Assembly (NCBI RefSeq): GCF_001458395.1
Contig: NZ_CYSR01000020.1
Location: forward strand, 1 to 64,000
DNA from: Leisingera aquaemixtae
GTDB lineage: Bacteria; Pseudomonadota; Alphaproteobacteria; Rhodobacterales; Rhodobacteraceae
Direction: 5' to 3'
Length of the DNA: 64,000 nt
Made by a program: the position numbers and the translations under genes. The notes under the pieces were generated by a model, which ran no database searches, was not told the origin of the DNA, and saw only the letters and a program-made list of their open reading frames with translations. Every line of letters starts with the position of its first letter. Position 1 is the first letter of the stretch. This document shows, in pieces, positions 59,448 to 64,000 of this stretch.

Positions 59448-60742
59448 CACATCTGCTCCGGCAGGAAGGTCACGATGGACGGAAACAGCACGATCAGCAC
59501 CAGCGCCAGGACCATCAGGAAGAAGAACGGCAGCGCCGCCTTGGCCACGGTCAGAATGTCCCGCCCGGTCAGCGACTGCAGCACAAACAGGTTGAACCCG
59601 ACCGGCGGCGTGATCTGCGACATCTCCACCACGATCACCAGGAAGATGCCGAACCACAGCGGGTCAATCCCCGCCTCCAGCACCATCGGCATGATCACCG
59701 AAGCCGTCAGCACCACCACCGAAATCCCGTCGAGGAAGCAGCCCATGATCACAAAGAAGATTGTCAGCGCCGCCAGCAGCGTGAAGGTCGACAGGTTCAG
59801 CGAGCCGATCCACTCCGCCAGGATGCGCGGAATGCCGGTGAACCCCATCGCCACCGTCAGGAACGACGCCCCCGCCAGGATAAAGGCGATCATGCAGGAG
59901 GTGATGGTCGCCCCCATCAGCCCCTCGGTAAAGCTCTGCCGGGTGAGCGAGCCGGACTGCCACGACAACAGCAGCGCCAGCACCACCCCCACGGCCGCCG
60001 CATCGGTGGGCGAGGCGATGCCCGCATAGATCGAGCCGATCACCCCGCCGATCAGCAGCACCACCGGCACCAGCCTGCGGGCGCGTTTCAGTTTCTCGCG
60101 GAAGGTGGCGGCAATGTCCTCGGTCGGCAGCTGGCTGCGGTTCAGCAGCGCCCAGATCACCACATAGCCCACGAACAGCCCGACCAGCAGCACGCCCGGC
60201 AGCACGCCCGCGACAAACAGCCGGGCAATGGACTGCTCGGTCGCCACGCCATAGACGATCAAAATGATCGACGGCGGGATCAGCAGCCCCAGCGTGGCAG
60301 AGCCCGCCAGGGTGCCGATCACCAGCTTTTCAGGATAGCCGCGGCGCGACAGTTCGGGGATCGACAGCTTGCCGATGGTGGCCGCCGTGGCGGCAGAGGA
60401 CCCCGACACCGCGGCAAAGATCCCGCAGGCAAAGACGTTCACATGCAACAGCTGCCCCGGCAGCCGGTTCATCCAGGGCGACAGCCCGGTGAACATGTCC
60501 TCCGACAGGCGCGAGCGGAACAGGATCTCGCCCATCCAGATGAACAGCGGCAGCGCCGCCAAGGCCCAGGAATTGCTGTGGCCCCACATGGTGGTGGCCA
60601 TCACCAGCCCCAGCGGCGCCTCGGTGAACAGCGCCATCGCGGCGATGCCCACGCCCAAGAGGGCAAAGGCCACCCACAGGCCAGCGCCCAGGAACAGGAA
60701 CAGAAGGACCAGAAGAATGATCGAAAGCGCGGCAACTGACAT
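59447..60742 (-). CDS. dctM: TRAP transporter large permease (DctM) 2
   Basis: A 431-residue membrane protein with about twelve spans and the DctM motifs CGIFAAVSGSSAATAATIGKLSIPEL and LAGSATLGLLIPPSIILIVYG. It differs clearly from the DctM at 31075. Translationally coupled to pxpB downstream, so its likely cargo is 5-oxoproline or a closely related gamma-lactam/carboxylate. Confidence 0.92.
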   Translation of the reverse strand: MSVAALSIILLVLLFLFLGAGLWVAFALLGVGIAAMALFTEAPLGLVMATTMWGHSNSWALAALPLFIWMGEILFRSRLSEDMFTGLSPWMNRLPGQLLHVNVFACGIFAAVSGSSAATAATIGKLSIPELSRRGYPEKLVIGTLAGSATLGLLIPPSIILIVYGVATEQSIARLFVAGVLPGVLLVGLFVGYVVIWALLNRSQLPTEDIAATFREKLKRARRLVPVVLLIGGVIGSIYAGIASPTDAAAVGVVLALLLSWQSGSLTRQSFTEGLMGATITSCMIAFILAGASFLTVAMGFTGIPRILAEWIGSLNLSTFTLLAALTIFFVIMGCFLDGISVVVLTASVIMPMVLEAGIDPLWFGIFLVIVVEMSQITPPVGFNLFVLQSLTGRDILTVAKAALPFFFLMVLALVLIVLFPSIVTFLPEQM

Positions 60743-60751
60743 GATGATCCC

Positions 60752-61300
60752 CTATTCGCTCAGAAGATTTTCGCCCTTGCCCTCCCAGGAGGGCAGCGCG
60801 CCGCGCAGCACGGAGATCAGCTCGTCCGCCAGCGCCAGGGTGAGGATCGCAAGACCAAGCGCCACCGGCGCCTGCGGCAGCCACAGCGGCACCGACACCA
60901 TGCCCGCGCTGCGGTCGCCGAACTCCAGCGATTCCAGCAAGAGCAGCCCCATGTACCAGGTGGCAAAGCCGCTCATCGCCAGCGCCAGCAGGATCACCCC
61001 CAGCTCCGCCGCGCGGTGGGCGGCGGCAGGCAAGCGGTTGGTCACCAGCGTCACCCGGATGTGGCCGCCCGCCCGCAGCGCATAGGCCAGCGCCAGAAAG
61101 GTCGAGGCGGCCAGGAAAAAGCCGGTGAAATCGGCGTAAGACGGGATCGTCAGCCCCACCCCGGTTCCGGTCAGCGCCGCCGCGATCTTGTCCGCGAGGT
61201 TCAGGCACACCTGCGCAAAAACCAGCGCCACGATGGCCACGATAAACAGTGCAGCCAGGCCCCCGGCCGCACGGTAGATGAAATCAAGCACAGGCCGCAT
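60752..61300 (-). CDS. dctQ: TRAP transporter small permease (DctQ) 2
   Basis: A 182-residue four-span membrane protein with the DctQ-type segments ADFTGFFLAASTFLALAYALRAGGHIRVTLV and a C-terminal span LGLAILTLALADELISVL. Start ATG 61300 follows a GGGGAGGAGG site; the longer frame adds 17 atypical residues. Partner of the large permease nine bases downstream. Confidence 0.88.
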   Translation of the reverse strand: MRPVLDFIYRAAGGLAALFIVAIVALVFAQVCLNLADKIAAALTGTGVGLTIPSYADFTGFFLAASTFLALAYALRAGGHIRVTLVTNRLPAAAHRAAELGVILLALAMSGFATWYMGLLLLESLEFGDRSAGMVSVPLWLPQAPVALGLAILTLALADELISVLRGALPSWEGKGENLLSE

Positions 61301-61358
61301 CGCCGCCCCTCCTCCCCAGGAGACCGGACGCCGCCCCCGGCGTCCGGCCATGTTGCAA

Positions 61359-62330
61359 TTACTGCTGGTAGGCGTTCAGCAGGGTGGCGCCGGCCTCCCC
61401 GGCCTCGCCCTTCCAATTTTCCAGCATCTCGGCGCCAATCGCGCGCAGGCCTTCCATCAGCTGCTCCGACGGCTCAACCACGGTGATACCGTTTTCCTTC
61501 AGCACCTCGATCTGGCTGCTGGTCTCGGCCCGGCTCATCTCCCAGCCGCGCGCTTCGGCCTTGGCTGCGGCCTCCAGGATGGCAGTCTGGGTCGCTTCAT
61601 CCAGGCGGCGGAACGCGCGCTTGTTCACCACCACGATGTTCTTCGGGATCCAGGCCTGAATGTCGGTGTAGTGGCTCAGGAAGTCCCACGCCTTGGAGTT
61701 CACCCCGGTAGAGGGCGAGGTGATCATCGCCTCGACCCGGCCGGTGCTGAAGGCCTGCGGAATGTCCGGCACCTCAACCTGGGTGGGCGCCGCGCCCGCC
61801 AGGTTGGCGAACTGCTCCAGCGTCGCGTTGTAGGTGCGGAACTTCAAGCCCGCCAGATCCTCGACGCTGTTGATTTCCTTGGTGGTGTACAGCCCCTGCG
61901 GCGGCCACGGCACAGCGTACAGCGCCATCAGCCCCTGCTCGTCCAGCAGCCCGCCGATCACATCCTTCTGCGCCGCCCAAAGCCGCTCGGCCTCTTCATA
62001 GCTGGTCGCCAGGAACGGCAGCGAGTCGGCGCCGAACGCCGGGTTGTCATTGGCCAGAAGCGACAGGAAAAACTCGCCCGCGGGCACTTGGCCGCTGCGC
62101 ACTGCCTTGCTGATTTCCGGGTGCTTGAACAGCGAACCGGCGGAATGGACCTTGATCTCCAGCCCGCCCTCGGTCGCCTCGGCCACGTCGCTGGCGAACT
62201 CAGAAATGTTCTTGGTGTGGAACGTGGCGTCCGGATAGGGCGTCGGCATGTCCCAGGTCGCGGCCAGCGCCGGCACCGACAAGCCGGCAATCAGAACGGC
62301 GGCGCCGCCCAGCAAACGGGTGATCTTCAT
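61359..62330 (-). CDS. dctP: TRAP transporter substrate-binding protein (DctP) 2
   Basis: A 323-residue periplasmic binding protein with signal peptide (1-23, ending PALA). The carboxylate-clamp region is DLAGLKFRTYNATLEQFANLAGA (Arg in KFRTYN) and the family segment VPDIPQAFSTGRVEAMITSPST follows. It is the first gene of the operon leading to the 5-oxoprolinase, behind a GGGAGG site, and divergent from the winged-helix regulator at 62540. 5-Oxoproline is the predicted ligand from context. Confidence 0.9.
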   Translation of the reverse strand: MKITRLLGGAAVLIAGLSVPALAATWDMPTPYPDATFHTKNISEFASDVAEATEGGLEIKVHSAGSLFKHPEISKAVRSGQVPAGEFFLSLLANDNPAFGADSLPFLATSYEEAERLWAAQKDVIGGLLDEQGLMALYAVPWPPQGLYTTKEINSVEDLAGLKFRTYNATLEQFANLAGAAPTQVEVPDIPQAFSTGRVEAMITSPSTGVNSKAWDFLSHYTDIQAWIPKNIVVVNKRAFRRLDEATQTAILEAAAKAEARGWEMSRAETSSQIEVLKENGITVVEPSEQLMEGLRAIGAEMLENWKGEAGEAGATLLNAYQQ

Positions 62331-62352
62331 CTTAATTTCCTCCCAAAGCGAA

Positions 62353-62364
62353 ATATTGCAATAT
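62353..62364. promoter_or_regulatory. ATATTGCAATAT palindrome, putative operator
   Basis: A perfect 12-bp palindrome 22 bp upstream of the DctP start, in the region shared with the divergent winged-helix regulator gene. AT-rich compared with the surroundings. Candidate binding site of that regulator. Confidence 0.5.
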
Positions 62365-62539
62365 CGTACCCATAACGCTGATAATTTGTCAACGTTTTGC
62401 CAATGTATCCCACTAGGCCCGCACCTGGCCCGCCGCCGCCACCAGCACCACGGCCTGCTTGATCTCCTTGATACTTTACCGTTTTATGACCACATGCAGA
62501 TAACACGCCGGGGTTTTATCAACAAAGAAGGGTGCAAGA

Positions 62540-63061
62540 ATGGCCGAAAAGAAACCGGATTCCCGCCGAATCGTCTCCTCCCGCCACCTGGCCGAAGGCG
62601 AAGGCTGGGAACTGTCGGAGCTGGAATTCGGCCTGATCATCGCCTCCAACGCGTTTTCCCGCTGGATGACCCGCTGCATGGCGGCGGCCGGCCAGCCGGA
62701 TCTGAACCCGCTGGAAATCCTGATCCTGCACAACGTCAATCACCGCGGCAAGGACAAGCGCCTGTCCGACATCTGCTTCCTGCTCAACATCGAGGACAGC
62801 CACACCGTGAACTACGGGCTGCGCAAGCTGCTGAAAGCCGGGCTGCTGGCCTCGGAAAAGCGCGGCAAGGAAGTGTTCTACCGCACCTCCGCCGAGGGCG
62901 CAGAGCTGTGTTCAGCCTATCGCGACGTGCGCCGTCAGTGCCTGCTGGACGGGCTGTCCGCAGCCGACCTGCCGGGCAAGGACCTGCGCGAGCTGGCCCG
63001 CAGCCTGCGCGCGCTGTCCGGCCACTACGACCAGGCCAGCCGCGCCGCCGCCTCGCTCTGA
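62540..63061 (+). CDS. Winged-helix (MarR-like) transcriptional regulator
   Basis: A 173-residue MarR-type winged-helix protein: LNPLEILILHNVNHRGKDKRLSDICFLL leads into the recognition helix region HTVNYGLRKLLKAGLLASEKRGKEVFYRTSAEG, the wing. Helices at both ends would form the dimer interface. Divergent from the TRAP-pxp operon and therefore its likely regulator. The AGAAGGG site precedes the ATG. Confidence 0.82.
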   Translation: MAEKKPDSRRIVSSRHLAEGEGWELSELEFGLIIASNAFSRWMTRCMAAAGQPDLNPLEILILHNVNHRGKDKRLSDICFLLNIEDSHTVNYGLRKLLKAGLLASEKRGKEVFYRTSAEGAELCSAYRDVRRQCLLDGLSAADLPGKDLRELARSLRALSGHYDQASRAAASL

Positions 63062-63089
63062 ACCACGGGGCAACAGGCGGCCCCCTGCC

Positions 63090-64000
63090 CTACCCGGCCA
63101 GTTCCTCGAACGCGCCGGGAATCAGTTCCTCCCAGAATTCCGCCATCTGGCTGGCCAGCAGCGCCGCACCCCAGCCGCGGTTGCGGAATTCCTCGCGGTC
63201 GATCTCATCTTCCAGCCGGCTCAGGAACAGCCGCTTGTCGGCATCGCGCTGCGTTGGCGAGCGGCTGGCGGCCAGATCGCGGATCCGCTCCAGCCGCTGC
63301 GCCCTCAGCGCGCGCTCCTGCGCCTTGGCCGCATCCTCTGCCGCGGCCCTGCGCGCCGCCTCCGCTTCTGCCGCCTTGCGCGCCTCGGCCGCGGCCAGCA
63401 CCTCCGGCGGCACCTCTTTCACCGCCTCCGCAGGCGCGTCCTTATAGTCGTCCCGCAGCGCCGCGCTCAGGTAACGCACCGGGCTGTCCACCCCCTTGCG
63501 CCCCTTCAGATAGCCGACCTTCTCGGCCACATAGTCCTCGCCATGCTCGGCAATCCACTGCCGCGCCAGCCGGTCGCTCACCCCCAGCGCCATCAGCTGG
63601 CCGTAAACCGCCCCCTGCCGCACCCCGGCGCCATCATCAATATCCAGCATCGCCAGCTGCGGGTTCTCCTTGATCAGGAACCGCACCTCCGCCACCTGCC
63701 GCCCCATCTTCTTGAACTCCGGCGTCAAGAGGATGTTGGAGGTCTTGTTCACCTCCGCCACCGCCGGCTTGATGATCTTGGCGTTCAGGTGCTTGAAGCT
63801 CTCGTAATAGGCGCTGCCCTCCACCCCCATCAGGCGGCGGAACAGGGCAATGTCCCACCAGCCGGTCGAGCCTGTCCGCACGAACCGGTAGCAGTTCTCA
63901 TAAAGCGCCAGCGCATGGCCGCTGGTGAAGCGGCGCTGGATGTTCAGATTGATCAGGGCAAACACCTTGGGGTCGTGCAGCTTCTCCGCCAGCGCCGGGC
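63090..64000 (-). CDS. Plasmid replication initiator, Rep_3-like (5' end beyond the window)
   Basis: About 302 residues are visible; the frame stays open through 64000, so the N terminus is cut off. The winged-helix initiator pattern is clear: FALINLNIQRRFTSGHALALYENCYRF, then TGWWDIALFRRLMGVEG and HLNAKIIKPAVAEVNKTSNI, as in Rep_3 initiator proteins. The C-terminal half holds a charged Ala/Arg helix (EAAARRAAAEDAAKAQERALRAQRLERIR). It should bind origin iterons of an extrachromosomal replicon; the origin and any partition genes lie outside the window. Confidence 0.85.
   Translation of the reverse strand, partial: PALAEKLHDPKVFALINLNIQRRFTSGHALALYENCYRFVRTGSTGWWDIALFRRLMGVEGSAYYESFKHLNAKIIKPAVAEVNKTSNILLTPEFKKMGRQVAEVRFLIKENPQLAMLDIDDGAGVRQGAVYGQLMALGVSDRLARQWIAEHGEDYVAEKVGYLKGRKGVDSPVRYLSAALRDDYKDAPAEAVKEVPPEVLAAAEARKAAEAEAARRAAAEDAAKAQERALRAQRLERIRDLAASRSPTQRDADKRLFLSRLEDEIDREEFRNRGWGAALLASQMAEFWEELIPGAFEELAG

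Overview
The window is GC-rich, densely coded DNA from an alphaproteobacterium, most probably a Roseobacter-group member of the Rhodobacteraceae (Leisingera/Phaeobacter-like; the genus is a guess). Evidence for this: two TRAP dicarboxylate-type transporter systems, EcfG-type promoters (GGAAC-N16/17-CGTT), an HWE-type bacteriophytochrome kinase and a Rep_3-type plasmid replication initiator running off the right edge. That last gene suggests the window lies on a plasmid or chromid rather than the main chromosome. I saw no rRNA, tRNA or CRISPR array.

Layout. 0-1.2 kb: a decayed IS5-family element flanked by CTAG. 1.4-10.6 kb: a polyamine uptake and catabolism operon (aminotransferase, PotFGHI-type ABC transporter, aldehyde dehydrogenase, FAD oxidase) with a divergent TetR regulator and two near-identical operator-like repeats. 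11.2-15.5 kb: a membrane/redox stress group (VIT-family protein, M50 protease with CBS domains, flavodoxin-like oxidoreductase, formate/nitrite transporter, universal stress protein with an Fnr-like box). 15.6-23.1 kb: a two-component system divergent from a GtsABCD-like sugar ABC transporter that ends in glucokinase. 23.2-26.8 kb: MATE exporter, second FNT channel and App1-type phosphatase. 26.8-33.9 kb: RidA, a three-subunit HcnABC-like FAD/2Fe-2S dehydrogenase and a TRAP transporter in one minus-strand operon, with a divergent LysR regulator.

34.0-41.0 kb: a general-stress section. Small proteins, CsbD and a flavin-type stress protein sit behind EcfG-type promoters, next to an MscS channel, a pseudo-receiver protein and a bphO-bphP heme oxygenase/bacteriophytochrome operon. 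Sites of the same promoter type also precede the MATE and second FNT genes. 41.4-50.6 kb: the most unusual locus, eight tightly packed plus-strand genes encoding a Ser/Thr kinase, an FHA protein, a PP2C phosphatase, three P-loop GTPases (one 686-residue dynamin-like) and two small unknown proteins. No type VI secretion or TerY genes are visible in the window around it. I read this as a phospho-regulated GTPase/membrane system whose function I cannot name.

50.6-53.1 kb: TlpA-like protein, an exported protein with a Ca-loop-like motif, a GYD-domain protein and an Lrp regulator. 53.2-56.9 kb: methionine gamma-lyase and a pyruvate-dehydrogenase-E1-like 2-ketobutyrate dehydrogenase; with the divergent Lrp gene this matches the mdeRAB arrangement of Pseudomonas putida. 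56.9-62.3 kb: a TRAP transporter in one operon with pxpBCA (5-oxoprolinase), pointing to pyroglutamate uptake and hydrolysis, with a divergent winged-helix regulator. 63.1 kb to the edge: the replication initiator. Overall this is an accessory nutrient-scavenging and stress region.
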